NCBI RefSeq assembly: GCF_905475345.1
Contig: NC_066588.1
Coordinates: forward strand, 3,296,001 to 3,360,000
DNA: 64,000 bases
Direction: 5' to 3'
Origin: Vespula vulgaris
Taxonomy: Eukaryota; Arthropoda; Insecta; Hymenoptera; Vespidae
A program made the translations under genes and the position numbers. Below are positions 51,932 to 63,659 of this stretch, in pieces; positions within the stretch are counted from its first letter, which is position 1, and each line of letters begins with the position of its first letter. Below the pieces are notes generated by a model, which saw only the letters and a list, made by a program, of their open reading frames with translations, was not told where the DNA came from and searched no databases.

Positions 51932-52519
51932 TTCTTTCTAACTTCATATTTCATAATTCGCTACTCGCACGACATAGTAACGACGACGTATTTAATTCTG
52001 ACTCATGCGACATACTTTTATCATTTCTGCAATTTTTTTTTGTATTTTTTTTGTTTCCTTTTTTGTTTTTTTTTTTGGTTTTTTTTTCTTGTTATACACG
52101 ATCTTTCTGAACGCTAAGTTTTTACTCGACTAATGCGTAAGATATAATAACACGCTCTCGTTAGATGAAGAAAAAGAAAAAGGAAAAAAGAAAAAGAAGA
52201 AGGAGAAAAAAAAAGGAGAGAAAAGAAAGAAGAACAGAGGAAAATTTTGCACTTCCCATTTCTTTTTTCTTTTTTCTTTTCTTTTTTTTTGTTAATTCCG
52301 TGGATTCTTTTGCCGCTTTTATCCTTCGTTTCGATTTCTTTTTGAGGAAAGTGCGCGATTAAGTTTTTGCTAATTTGTAATTATCGACGATTTGTATATG
52401 TGTCTCTCTCTCTCTCTCTCTTCCTCCATCTTGATTTTCTCGTTCATTTTCTTTTTCTTGATTTTTTTTTTGACTTTCCATTTCTTCCACCACCATCATC
52501 ATCATCATCATCATCGTCG

Positions 52520-52561
<42 letters not shown>

Positions 52562-52568
52562 CCATCAC

Positions 52569-52616
<48 letters not shown>

Positions 52617-54093
52617 TATCATCATCATCTTCGTCTCCTTCTTCTACTTCTACCTTTTCTTCTCCTTCTTCTTCTTCTTCTTCTTCTTCTTCTTCTTCTT
52701 TTTCTTCTTTTTCTTCTTCTTCTTCTTCTTCTTCTTCTTCTTCTGTCGTTCTTCACGCTCGTCGGGTGTCGCAGGTCTTCGTACTTCTCGCTTTACTGCA
52801 CCGGCCATTCGAGAAAAAATAAGTATACTCGGATAAGAGAGTATGATAGCGTGTACACATACACATACGTACGTACGTGACGTTCGTGCGTGCGTGCGTG
52901 CATGCGTGTTTTTTTATTTTCGTTATTATTATAATTTTTTTTCGTTAAACATATATTATTATTTTTTTGTTTTGTTTTGCTTTCTTTTACGGGATCGTGC
53001 AGGTCCCGCGAGAATCAAAGAAGCAAGTGTTGTGTGCGACTTGGTCATCAAGTATCAGAAGGGTTTGGGGGATGCAGTCACGCGTTAATTCATTCCAAAA
53101 GAAAAATCGAAATAATACGTTGATACGATCATGGTCGTCATCCTGTTGTCCCATTATCGTTTTCGATGACGACCTATTTTTTTTCTTTTTTATTTTTTTT
53201 CTTTTATATATCTTCGCAAATTATCTCTGCTACGTTCGATCGATCGAGACAAGGAATTGAAGTGTACGACGTTATCCTTTTTTTTTTATTATTAATCTTC
53301 ATTTTTCGTTTTGTTTTATATCAGATAGTTTCTTTTGATTCTTTTTTTCTTTTTCGTGTAAAACGTAAAGAGAGAAATATTGGAAAATATTGTAAACGAC
53401 TGTTAGAAAATTATTTATATATTATTTATTAATATATTTCATTTCCATCTCGATCGATAATAACGTTATGTCACACGAATCATGCTTGCTAATAATTATC
53501 TTATTGTTAGATATTACAAATATACTATCTTATATATATATTATGAATATAAAAAAGGCAACAACGTCATCGAGCATCGTAAGAGATTAAAGAAAATAAA
53601 GTAAGAGAGAAAGAAAGAAAAATAAAAATATAATATAATATAATATAATATAATATAATATAATATAATATAATATAATATAATATAATATAATATAATA
53701 TAATATAATATATTAAAGAAAAATAAAATAAAATAAAAGAAAAGGAAAACGCTAAGCTTGCTATATGAAAAGGTCAATGCATTGTTTAATTCACACTACT
53801 ACGTTTTCTAACTTAAGCCAAAATAAATAAAGAAAGAAAGAAAGAAAGAAAGAAAAAAAAAAGAAATTTCACAAGAGCGTGCATCCGTCTCTTTCGAGGA
53901 TCTACGCGCCGTTGATTTCATATGAATCAAATCATTAAGTATTAAACCATTATGGGATGCGAAAAAAAATGGCTAGTAATTCCTCGAATTCGACGTCTAT
54001 AAATATTCTTGTTAGGATTTTGTAATACGATATAATAATATTATCTTTTATAAAAATAAAACTTAATGTAAAAAAGAAAGAGAGAGAGAGAAA

Positions 54094-54141
<48 letters not shown>

Positions 54142-54366
54142 AAGAGATAGACAGATAAAAAGTGAACACAAAAATATATTTATTAATTTAATTATTTATT
54201 ATATAAATATTTAAAATTTATATACTTTTTATTAAATATGTATATATATATATATAAATGTATTATTTTTTATATAATTAAATGTATACTCGTACGTATT
54301 TTATTTCCATAAAATAAAAATGTTATAAATGTTGTTTATATATATATATATATTTTTTTGTTATTT

Positions 54367-54455
<89 letters not shown>

Positions 54456-56325
54456 TTCTCTATCCTCTTAATAAATTTATAAAAATATATATTAGGAAAG
54501 AACAATGGCACAAAAAAAATTAGACTAACATATTTCATCATTCGCTGTAAACGGAGATTATATTTTTGTCTCCGTTTCATAGTTATTAGTGCAAACAAAT
54601 GCTATTTATCTACGTATAAAAATAAAAAAAGAAAAAAGTCACATTGCATTGTAAATAAATAATTTGCGGGCCAAACAGTCAAAGTTTCTTTCGTCGCAAT
54701 AAATAAACACAAAAATCAAAACTAGATTGCAATAGAAGATATTGTTCGTTAAAAGATAATAAATAGCTACGTCAACAAAAAAAAAAGAAATATACACATT
54801 TAGAAAAAGAACGTGATTACGATTGCAGGAGTAAAACGGGAAACGTGCATTTGGAAAACACACGAAACTTGGATAATTAAGCGGATACAACATCGAAACT
54901 TCGAAACACACCATGCATATTACACCATAATTATTATTAATATTGTTTTCTTAATAATAACATTAATATATTATATTCAATCGATATAATATATTTCAAT
55001 CGATATAAGAATAATAATAAAACAATTTGAATTCGAAAAGAAATTTACCGACGAAGATCAATTACCGACTGAGCAAAGAATAAAAAATAAAATAAAATAA
55101 AGTAAAATTGAAAATAAAATAAAAGAATATGTATATATATATAGATCTATTGGTCAGCGATCTTTGTTATATAGAAAAAAAAATTATACATAAGAAAAAA
55201 AGGAATAATAAACAAAGAGATTTTCAAAACGTACTCACCACAAATCGATTTACTTTAATTTTTGGCGCACGAGGAGACTCATTGGTCTGTGATCCGAGTG
55301 ATTCGAAACGAGCTCTGAGACTGCTTGCTGATTCTATGCTCGATTGATCGCCTGTACTCTGAGCTATTTCCATTTCGGCAATATTGTGATTACTCGGTTT
55401 ACCATCGGTCTCTTCCCAATGTTCGAATTTCGCGCGTAATGTCTTGGCACGCGCTGCATTCTGTGCCTGCTTTAAAAATTCATCCTCTACCTGTAAAAAA
55501 AAAAAAAACCAACAAGAAAAATAAATAAATAAATTGAAGTAGCGAATTTTTTTTTAAGATCATCATTTATCAATTATTCTCTTATTCCCGATAAATTCGT
55601 GAAAATATTTTCATTCATTAATTTCCCATTGATAATAGCGTACAACTTCCATAATTATCAACTTCCTTACACACATGTATAAATATCATACAAAACGTAT
55701 GTTTAAATACAGGTTACGTTAAATAATAAAGAAGTTGAATAATTCCTATTTCCGCCGATAGATGTCACTCGCCAACAAAATTATCAGTATTGATTATCTA
55801 CTTTCAGGCGCACAATACATACTTATCGTCAAACCTTCCCATAAACAATAATTACGTCCTATAAATCTCGTTTAATCGATATTTCAATTAATCTGAGAAA
55901 ACACATTTACATTTAGTTTCTTAAAATAAACGACTTCCCTCGTGTAAAAAAAATAAATAGAAAAATAAGAAAAAGAAAGTAATAATAATAATAAAAGGAT
56001 TAAAACTAACCTTATCGGAGGCTCTGACGTAATTTGGATCTCTTTCCTCGGCACTCTCGTCGGCTTCAGACTCCTCACCTTCCTCTTCTTCGTCCTCTTC
56101 GGAATCAGAGGCTGTTTGCTTCGCGAACTTGTCCTCCGGTGGTGGCGTGAAACGTTTCAAAGGTTTCGGACCCTCTGGCAATTCCTCCTTGCACGCATTC
56201 TCCTCCATCTGCCGGAAGATCGAGAGCATCTTTCTCGCTGTGTCTGTGTGTACAACTTCGTCCACTCTATCGTCGGCTCTCACAACGTCAGGATCACGAT
56301 ATATTTCACGCTCCGGCGAATCCAT
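46135..56325 (-). CDS. EPLIN/LIMA1-LIMD2-like LIM-domain protein, four coding exons
   Basis: The coding join on the minus strand is 56325-56011, 55490-55239, 46868-46735 and 46318-46135, giving 294 residues. All junctions are GT..AG and the phases match (0, 0, 2). Residues 1-105 are hydrophilic with an acidic Asp/Glu run near 73-92. Residues 106-189 are charged and carry two related motifs, LRAKFE and LRARFE. Residues about 199-250 form one textbook LIM finger: Cys199, Cys202, His220, Cys223, Cys226, Cys229, Cys247 and His250, with the usual spacing of 2-17-2-2-2-17-2. The tail after it (KQLF, GNYDEGFG, HKNKW) is typical of the EPLIN/LIMA1, LIMD2 and XIRP2-related LIM group. Those proteins act on actin filaments and adhesion sites, so a cytoskeletal role is likely by family. 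The first ATG follows a plausible acceptor (cag), so a 5' UTR or further coding exon may lie upstream. Family assignment is firm for the LIM domain and weaker for the N-terminal half. Confidence 0.88.
46319..46734 (-). other. LIM-domain gene, intron 3
   Basis: This 416-base intron is very AT-rich, with ATTATA-type stretches. No separate coding or RNA signal is seen. Confidence 0.8.
46735..46868 (-). CDS. LIM-domain gene, coding exon 3 (first zinc module of the LIM finger)
   Basis: This 134-base exon enters in phase 0 and leaves in phase 2. It encodes the CESC pair, the HKQC pair and the CLQC pair of the LIM domain. An in-frame TAG sits immediately before the acceptor, so coding must start at or after it. 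The acceptor lies behind a CAA-repeat tract instead of a pyrimidine tract, which is unusual. The donor is AAG followed by GTATTT. Confidence 0.88.
47709..47756 (+). repeat. TC microsatellite in LIM intron 2
   Basis: About 23 TC units followed by a short CA run. Confidence 0.95.
48222..48304 (+). repeat. AAT/AAC trinucleotide array in LIM intron 2
   Basis: About 27 units; AAC units cluster near the end. Poly-Asn open frame only. Confidence 0.95.
49988..50053 (-). promoter_or_regulatory. CRE plus three GCCAT motifs in LIM intron 2
   Basis: A perfect CRE, TGACGTCA, is at 50029-50036. GCCATTG, GCCATTG and GCCATTT lie at 49991, 50006 and 50048. On the minus strand a 48-codon ATG frame starts at 50010 (MAETTMATIKNDENERLRKK), but it runs into a hydrophobic T-tract translation and has no good donor. 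This could be an internal promoter of the LIM gene. Confidence 0.3.
50176..50222. repeat. AT microsatellite in LIM intron 2
   Basis: About 22 AT units. Confidence 0.95.
50455..50487 (+). repeat. ATT repeat in LIM intron 2
   Basis: Eleven ATT units. Confidence 0.9.
50965..51045 (+). repeat. ATAC then AT compound repeat in LIM intron 2
   Basis: About ten ATAC units followed by AT and a short CA run. Confidence 0.95.
51881..51929 (+). repeat. TC microsatellite in LIM intron 2
   Basis: About 24 TC units. Confidence 0.95.
52490..52744 (+). repeat. ATC array followed by TTC array in LIM intron 2
   Basis: About 45 ATC units with cgt and acc interruptions (52490-52628) and about 35 TTC units (52638-52744). 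Frames give poly-His, poly-Ser, poly-Leu, poly-Asp or poly-Glu. I treat it as intronic repeat. Confidence 0.9.
53628..53712 (+). repeat. TATAA pentanucleotide repeat
   Basis: About 16 near-perfect five-base units. Confidence 0.95.
54081..54140 (+). repeat. GA microsatellite
   Basis: GA run with few interruptions, 220 bases before a TC run on the same strand, so the two are complementary. Confidence 0.95.
54367..54462 (+). repeat. TC microsatellite
   Basis: TC run of about 45 units with rare ttt and ta interruptions. Confidence 0.95.
55239..55490 (-). CDS. LIM-domain gene, coding exon 2
   Basis: This exon has exactly 84 codons, phase 0 on both sides, with a strong T-tract acceptor (ttttttacag) and a GTGAGT donor. 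The protein is charged and helical (EDEFLKQAQNAARAK, then LRAKFEHW and LRARFESLG). The two LR-A-(K/R)FE motifs, about 40 residues apart, look like an internal repeat. The open frame is interrupted in both flanking introns. Confidence 0.85.
55491..56010 (-). other. LIM-domain gene, intron 1
   Basis: This 520-base AT-rich intron has a GTTAGT donor and a T-tract acceptor. It contains a short AAT repeat just inside the donor. No other feature is seen. Confidence 0.8.
56011..56325 (-). CDS. LIM-domain gene, coding exon 1 (N-terminal acidic segment)
   Basis: This exon has 105 codons and ends in phase 0 at a GTTAGT donor. It starts with ATG directly after cag, so it is either the first coding exon preceded by a 5' UTR exon, or an internal exon that happens to start with Met. 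It contains a short predicted helix (TARKMLSIFRQMEE), a proline patch (TPPPEDK) and a run of acidic residues. The open frame runs on past the donor into low-complexity intron sequence, which marks where coding ends. Codon use is balanced and GC is clearly above the flanks. Confidence 0.85.
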
Positions 56326-56787
56326 CTGCTGATACGATTACGGAATATTTAAACATTTTATTCCAAAAAATTTTTCCCCACTTTTTTTTTTTTTTACTTT
56401 GTTTTTTCATTTTCTTTCTTAATTCTTATAACCATCGATCGATAAAGACGATGAAATTCAAATTATTTCTTTTCTCATTCGATAAGAATGAATCATCGCA
56501 ACGAACGTGCGTTTTAGCTTATACGAAGTATTTATTAAACGTATATTTATTAAGATACTTTGGTTAGACGGGAAGTAATGCATTTGTTTTGTTTATTTTG
56601 AAAATTGTGCATCGATTAAAGATACATACTGTTCTTTATTTGTTTAATATCAATTTTCTCGAATTCAACGACGATCTTTTTCTCTTAATTAATTTCGCAA
56701 CTAAGTTTCCATTAGTTTTTTCTCCTTTCTTTTCTTTTTTCTTTTTTTTTAATGTATTGTTGTCTCTATCTCTATACGAAAATAAAT

Positions 56788-57310
56788 GAGGTTAGGAACG
56801 AAGATGATTACGAATTTCTGATAAATTAAGAATTGTAATATTCGTTAACCTCACTTTTCTAATAAATAATATTTCAACTCGATGAAATTTTGTTTGAATT
56901 TTTCGTACGATTAAGAAAAGATAACAATACATGTTTCCACAAATACGATATTTAAGATTTTATTAACCTCACTTTTTCTACTGGTTCAATATAAAAATTA
57001 AACATTTTCGTAATCGACGAAGTTTTAATTCGTGTTTATAAACATCTATATAATTACTAATTTCAAATCCAACAAAAATAAAGTTAATAAATTGACGACT
57101 CTTTCTAATCTGTCTCTTTCCCTTATAACGAGAAATGTTAACGAGGTTATGAATAATAATGAATTTTTCTTAACCTCCACGTTTATAAAAACGGATTTGT
57201 TAATCCTGCTCTTTTCTTTTCTTTCTTTTTTTTTTTTTTTACATACCCTCCCCAAAAAATAGGAAAAAAAAATTTCTCCAAGCTGATGAACTTTGTATGA
57301 ACGAATTCAG
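56788..57310 (+). repeat. Diverged tandem array upstream of the LIM gene
   Basis: The motif ttaacctc(c)ac recurs near 56848, 56964 and 57169. It is accompanied by a gatgaa(a/c)ttttg-like block near 56881 and 57285 and by gaggtta(g/t)gaa near 56788 and 57143. The basic spacing is about 116 bases. Confidence 0.45.
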
Positions 57311-58579
57311 CCAACTTTCTACATGTCGTCTTGTTTCTCGCAAAAAAAAAAATTAAAATGTTTTTACTTTTATGAACTTTTTAGCTGTTTATTATAAAAA
57401 TATATATAAATTTATGCTGTTTTTACTTTTTATGAAACCAACACATACATACATACATACATACATACAACATACATACAACAAACATACATATCCATTT
57501 ATACGTACATATTCGTTAAAACAGATAAAAAATATATATACATATGAAAATAACTTTGTATTCATAAGACCGTTATTACTGATAAGCCGTGAAAGGATGA
57601 GCCAATAAGGCCAAAAGTATATTCGAACGAGCGTCTTTATCGAAACCGGATGATAATTTCGAAGGTAACGCAAAAGAAAGAGAGAGAGAGGGAGAGAGAG
57701 AGAGAAAGAGAGAGAGAGAGAAAGAAAAAGTGACGTGTTCTCTCAGGTAAGCGGTGAACCAACACTCGAAACTTCAAAATCTTCCTTTTCTTTCCTTTTT
57801 ACCATAGCGAGTAGAATTTCGAGGTTAGGACGTGACTCAGCGCGAAAGTGTCCTTTTTACAATCCTCCTAAAACCGAACCTGGGCCACCTTCGGTATGAA
57901 AATTTATGCTGTCCTCGCGATTCACTGTTTCGTCGACGTTCTACAAATTTTTTCGAGTAAAACATCCATATTATTGTTATTATTATTATAATTATTCATT
58001 ATTAAAAACAAAATTATTACACATAAAAAATTATTTTTTATATTCGAACTCTCGAATAAATGATGTAATCATTAAAAAAAAAAAAAAAAAAAAGAAAATC
58101 CTAGAAAGAGAGTCAATCATTAGATTCACACCATTTTTCTTTTTCTTTCTTTTTTAAAAATTTCTAATAAGTTTTTCTAAACAAAAAGAAAGAAAATACA
58201 ATAAAAAACGAATACAAACAAATAAAAAAAAAATCATTAATAAAACAAGAAGATACTAAAAATAAATGTACGACCTTCTTATAAATATAAAAAGAAAAAA
58301 GAAATACGTAATACGAAATAAAAACTTGATTATAAAACGTTTTCCTAAATATGGCTCGCATACGTATGCAACCGAGTGACTCAACGATCAAAAAAAGAGA
58401 GAAAGAAAGAAGAAGAAAAAAAAAAGAAATTGAAAAAATATCGAATAAAATATATTTGTAAAAATTAAATTAAAAAATTAAAAAAAGAAAGACAAATAAT
58501 GATTATAAACAAAAACGCATACTTGCATAAATAATCGATCCTTTCATATATATCAAACAAAATTTCTCATAATTATAAT

Positions 58580-58792
<213 letters not shown>

Positions 58793-59062
58793 AAAAGAAA
58801 GAAAAAACACCGAATAAGAAATTTTCCCCATAAACTTTACTTTTAATTAGCTTTCGTTCGTTCACTCATCATCATCATCATCATCCTTATCATCATCATC
58901 ATCATCATTATTATTATTTATTTATTTATTTTTAATGAGAGTTAACCAAGACTTTCTTTTCTTTTTTTCCGTTTCTTTTCCTACTTCTTTTTTTTTAATT
59001 TGTTTACTCATGTGCGAAAGCATATATCATGAAAGCTATATACGCCTACATATGTTTGTCTG

Positions 59063-59103
<41 letters not shown>

Positions 59104-59592
59104 GAGAGAAAGAGAGAGGAAAATACTTTACGCTCGATGATTCGCAAAAGAATGCCTTTGAAATGTATCGCGAGCACGCAGAGAGATCGTTTTGTACGAG
59201 AAAGAAAGAGGACGAACTAACGTACGAACGATTCGCGATAGGTTCGATGTACGCACTCCCGGACTTCTCCATTATCGTCACTTATGTCAATTCCTACGTG
59301 TCGCGACGTTTTCGTTTACGTTGCCGTTTCGTTTCCAATTAACTCCGGCTGACGCTCGTCAGTTGTGGCTCGATTTAACTAACGTAAGACGATTTAAGAC
59401 GACTTCTGTCTGTCTTTTCTTATGTTTCTTTCATTCTTTTCTCTCTTTCTTTCTTTTCTTTTTTTGTTTTTTTTTTCTTTTCTTTCTCTTTATTTTCTTT
59501 TTCCTTATCTTCTCCTTATTATCGTTACATATACATATATATACAAATTTAAAACGAGTCATTCGGGAAGACAAATTAATTGAAATATGCTT

Positions 59593-59725
<133 letters not shown>

Positions 59726-60920
59726 TGGAATATACTTTAAATAAAAAGTCACGAGAGAAAGTATAATATTAAGATCATCAAATGATATTTCGCGGCATTA
59801 AAATCGTAAACGATTTTTTTCTTTTCTCTTTTTTTTTTTTAACTACTTTATCAATTTTAAAAGATTCTGTTTTTTCTTTTTTTTTTTTTTTTTTTTAATA
59901 ACCAATAAAATTTTTCAACTGATCATTGACGAGTTATAATTTTCGTACATTTTGTTTAGTCTTTCGTACGAATTGGTAGAAATTTGTTATTTTTTATTTT
60001 TTAATTATCCGTCGTAATAAACATTTAATTAGTCGAGAAACAAACTCGATCGATTCACGGAAAAATAAACTTCACGGAAAAAAAAATTGTAAAGGAAGAG
60101 CAGACCAACCGAAATTGTGAAATCTAAAAGCTAATTATTAATTTTAAGAGGCCGCAATATTTTTTCTTCTTCCTTTTCTTCTTTATCTTTTTCCTTTTTG
60201 TACAAGAAAATGTAACTTTCAGAATAACTATTAACTTTCTAACTTGTTAATGATAATTAAAACTTTTTTTTCTATGTACCCGACGTAATAGAAATTTAAT
60301 ATCCAACGAAACTATTCGGCTAACATATTTTTCTTTTTTCTTCATTCCGTTCAAGAAAAAAAAGAAAAATAAAAAAAAATGAAAAAAGAAATAGAAAGAA
60401 AAAAAAAACTTCGTTCAACGCTGAAAAATAGTACATACTATTATTATCATCACTATTACTATTATAAATATTTCATGTTTCTACTTCTACTTTACAGAAA
60501 AAAAAATTATTATAGTTAACTTGAATTATAATATCGTACATCTATTATTCACGCCAGCTGATCCCGTAATACGGTTTTAAACGATTTTTCTTTTTTTATC
60601 AAATAACAAACATCGAAATGAATAGATCGATACGCACCATAACTTTCACTAAGTACTAAGTACGAGAGAAAGAGAAAGATAAGGAAAAAAAGAGAGAGAA
60701 AAGAAAGAAAAAAAGAAGAAAGAGAGAGAGAGAGAGAGAGAGATTACTGAAGTCTTTTCGCACGGAAGCTTCTCACGATTCACGTCGTTTTATAATAATC
60801 TCACCGTCATTCTAATACTCATTTAGGCTCATCTACACTATTAACCACACAAAGAGACCAAAGGAATGCCACAATATGAAGTAAGAAACGCAAAATATGA
60901 TCTTTATTACTACACGCTTT

Positions 60921-60979
<59 letters not shown>

Positions 60980-60980
60980 C
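60921..60980. repeat. AT microsatellite
   Basis: About 20 AT units, interruption, then more AT and a short CA run. Confidence 0.9.
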
Positions 60981-61115
60981 ACACATAAATTTAAATTCAT
61001 CTGAAATTTTAATATTTACGAGTTAAAAAAGACAAAGAAAAAAAAACAGGAAAATATTTTTATCGTTTCACTTCTTTTAAATTAATTAAAAAAATTTTTT
61101 TCTTTAATTTAATTC

Positions 61116-61118
<3 letters not shown>

Positions 61119-61171
<53 letters not shown>
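61119..61171 (+). repeat. ATT repeat
   Basis: About 17 units at the left edge of the 61.2-62.4 kb tandem array. Confidence 0.95.
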
Positions 61172-61199
61172 TTCTTCTTTTCTCTTTTTTTTTTCTAAG

Positions 61200-62360
61200 G
61201 AACATTCCTTTCGTTTATTTAATTTTCATCGAAACGGAAAACAGAGAGAATAATGCTAATAAAAATTTTTCTTCGTTGATATGATAAAAAAAAGTCATGG
61301 CTGTTCTACAAAAAATATGATCTTGACTGTACATAATTCAAATATAAACAATCGATAAAACGAATATTTTCTTCATTTAATTTTTAGCAAATTAAAAAAA
61401 GGTAGAAAATGTGTTTCAAAAGAAAGAAAAAGGAAAGAAGAAGAAGAAAAAACAACAAAAAGTGGTAGAAAATATGATCGTCATTTCGCGTAGAAGAAGA
61501 AGTTATGATCGATCGAGGTAATAAATTTTCCATTTTTATTCAATTTTCATACAAATGAAAAAGATTGAGAGAGAAAGAAAGAAAGAGGGGGGAGGGGGAG
61601 TAGAACGAGCGAACAAGAATAATCAATCTTATCACGCCAATAAAATATCTTCGATAGAAAAATGACAAGCCTTTTATATGATTTTAAAATAAGACAATCG
61701 AGAAGAAACGATCGATCGAAGTAATGAATATTACCTTTCATTTAATTTTCACCGAAACGAAAATAAGAAAAAGAAAAAAGAGAGAGAGAGAGAACAAGGA
61801 TAATAAATTCTTTTCCCATTAAATACAAAACCTTCGATGAGAAAATCGTATATTCCAGTATTAAGAAAAGAAAAAAGAAAAAAGAGAGAAAATCCGATCA
61901 TATTATCAAATTTTCATCAAAATGAAAATTAGAGAAATCAAGAGAGAAAGAGAGAGAGAGAGAGACAGAGAGAACAAAGACGACCAAGCTTTTTTTCGTT
62001 AAATAAAATACCTTCGATGAAAAGATTATCGAGTGTTCCGATATTCAAAAAAAAAAAAAAGAAAGTAAGAATAAGAGAGACAAAAAATACGATTGTTAGT
62101 TCAGGTAAGAAGATCGATAGAAGTAACGATCGATCGATCGAAGTACCAAATGTTTTGCTTCGTTTAATTTTTACCAAAAAAAAGGAAAAGGAAAGTTAGA
62201 GAAAGGGATTAGAGGAAAGGGACAGAAAAAAGAAAAGGCGAAAAAAGAGATAGAAAAACAGAGGTAAAAAAAAAAGAAAAAGAGAGAGAGAGAGAGAGAG
62301 AGAAAGAAAATAAAAATAAAAGATAATCCTTTTTTCAAACATACGATACCTTTTTCAGAA
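61200..62360 (+). repeat. Diverged tandem array with internal GA tracts, unit about 180-230 bases
   Basis: Each unit has atcgatcgaagtaa-like sequence, then a tttaattttcaccgaaacgaaaa-like block, then a GA tract, then aacaaggataat-like sequence and taccttcgatgaaaa. Recognisable copies of the second block begin near 61213, 61540, 61737, 61909 and 62162, and of the last block near 61648, 61830, 62010 and 62345. Confidence 0.6.
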
Positions 62361-62692
62361 AATGCTTCGATCCGTTTCCCTTTTCCTTCCCTTTTTTTTG
62401 CTCACTTTTCCAAAAAAGAAAAAGAGAAAAAAAAGAAGAAAAAAAAAATACGTATTTTACGTAAAGTACGCAAAAAGCAAGGACAAGAAAAAGAAGAAGA
62501 AGAAGACTAAGACGAAGACGAAAATGAAGATGAAGAAGAAGAAGAAAAAGAAGACGAAGAAGATGTGGAAAACGATTCACAGGATAAATATTCTTGAGGG
62601 GTCGATTCTGGTGTCGAACGACGGACGGTTGCTATGCTGCGCGAACACGAACGTAAGAAGAAAGAAAGAGACAGAAAGAACGAGAGAGAAAA

Positions 62693-62727
<35 letters not shown>

Positions 62728-62943
62728 GAAAGAACGAGAGAGAAAGAGAGAGATACATACAAGGCAGGCACAGTATTCTCCAAGCTCGTGTGAGTTATGC
62801 CGAGAAAGAGAAGTAGTGAACGAATAACTGAGTCTTAAGGCACACAAGATCACAGTGGTGAGAGTTTCTCCTATATATATTTGTGTGTGTGTGTGTGTGT
62901 GGCCTCTTCGTTTAACCGGCAGCCGGATTTCTCGAACGAACAA

Positions 62944-62994
62944 ACCCAACTAACCGACCAACCAACCAACCGACCAACCGACCAACCGACCAAC
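62944..62994 (+). repeat. CCAA/CCGA tetranucleotide array
   Basis: About 12 units of ccaa with ccga variants. It is the reverse complement of the GGTT array at 63660-63727. Confidence 0.95.
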
Positions 62995-63312
62995 TAAACA
63001 GTCAACGAAACGATCAACGAAACAACCAACAAATCAACGAATCAACGAATCAACGAACGAACGAATACTAACGGTAAAAGTAAGTATGCCTTTGGGCTGC
63101 TGTGTGTGCTCTTGCTCTTACTGCTCTTGTTGCTCTTGCCGTTGTTCCTGCTATTGCTGCTCTTGTTGATTCCGCTGCTACTGTTGCTGCTGCTGTTGCT
63201 GCTGCTGATCACTCGACTCCGAGGGGGGTTCAAGGACAGAACGGTAGAAATCAAGTGGCACCGTACGTGCGAGCCACTTCGCGTATTGCCCGTTCCTAGC
63301 CGAGAGCGAGAG

Positions 63313-63320
63313 CTTTTATA
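63313..63320 (-). promoter_or_regulatory. TATAAAAG box, minus strand
   Basis: A perfect TATAAAAG on the minus strand lies in the GC-rich end region. It would start transcription near 63290 toward the LIM gene. No first exon with a matching donor could be tied to it. Confidence 0.25.
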
Positions 63321-63382
63321 AGCTTCGAAGTAGTCACGACGAACGGAGACAGAGATAGACAGAGACGGAGACAGAGACTGTG

Positions 63383-63388
<6 letters not shown>

Positions 63389-63447
<59 letters not shown>

Positions 63448-63480
63448 AAGAAAGAGAAAGAGAGAAAGAGAAAGAGAGAG
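63389..63480 (+). repeat. GA microsatellite
   Basis: Perfect GA core followed by gaaa-interrupted GA, about 90 bases. Confidence 0.95.
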
Positions 63481-63592
63481 AATGACGAAGACGATGATGA
63501 CGAGGACGCTTCGTTTCGCCGTTATCGCGAGCCCGACTGGTTACCCTGCGATTTCCACGCTTACAGTCTGCCGGCTGGCTCTGAGGAAACAA

Positions 63593-63638
63593 GGGGTGGG
63601 GGGGAGGGGTTAGGCGGGGAGGGGAGGAGGGATTGGGG
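63593..63638 (+). promoter_or_regulatory. G-quadruplex motif
   Basis: At least seven runs of three or more G fall within 46 bases with loops of one to five bases, so several intramolecular quadruplexes are possible on the plus strand. It sits in the GC-rich end region next to a possible promoter. Confidence 0.7.
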
Positions 63639-63659
63639 AGTCTTGAAGAGGGGGAGATC

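Larger units (their letters stand above)
46869..55238 (-). other. LIM-domain gene, intron 2 (8.37 kb)
   Basis: This large intron separates the helical exon from the LIM exons. It holds many microsatellites: TC near 47.7, 51.9 and 54.4 kb, GA near 54.1 kb, AAT/AAC at 48.2 kb, AT at 50.2 kb, ATAC at 51.0 kb, an ATC plus TTC compound array at 52.5-52.7 kb and TATAA at 53.6 kb. It also has a CRE/GCCAT motif cluster at 49.99-50.05 kb. Long open frames in it are repeat translations. An unrecognised nested exon cannot be excluded near 52.7-53.1 kb. Confidence 0.75.

Noticed and set aside
52359..52880. Long poly-Ser, poly-His and poly-Met frames
   Set aside because: They arise from ATC and TTC arrays inside an intron of the LIM gene.
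63042..63321. Leu-, Ala- and Ser/Asn-rich frames
   Set aside because: Three overlapping frames from a CTG/TTG trinucleotide patch; none distinguishable as coding.
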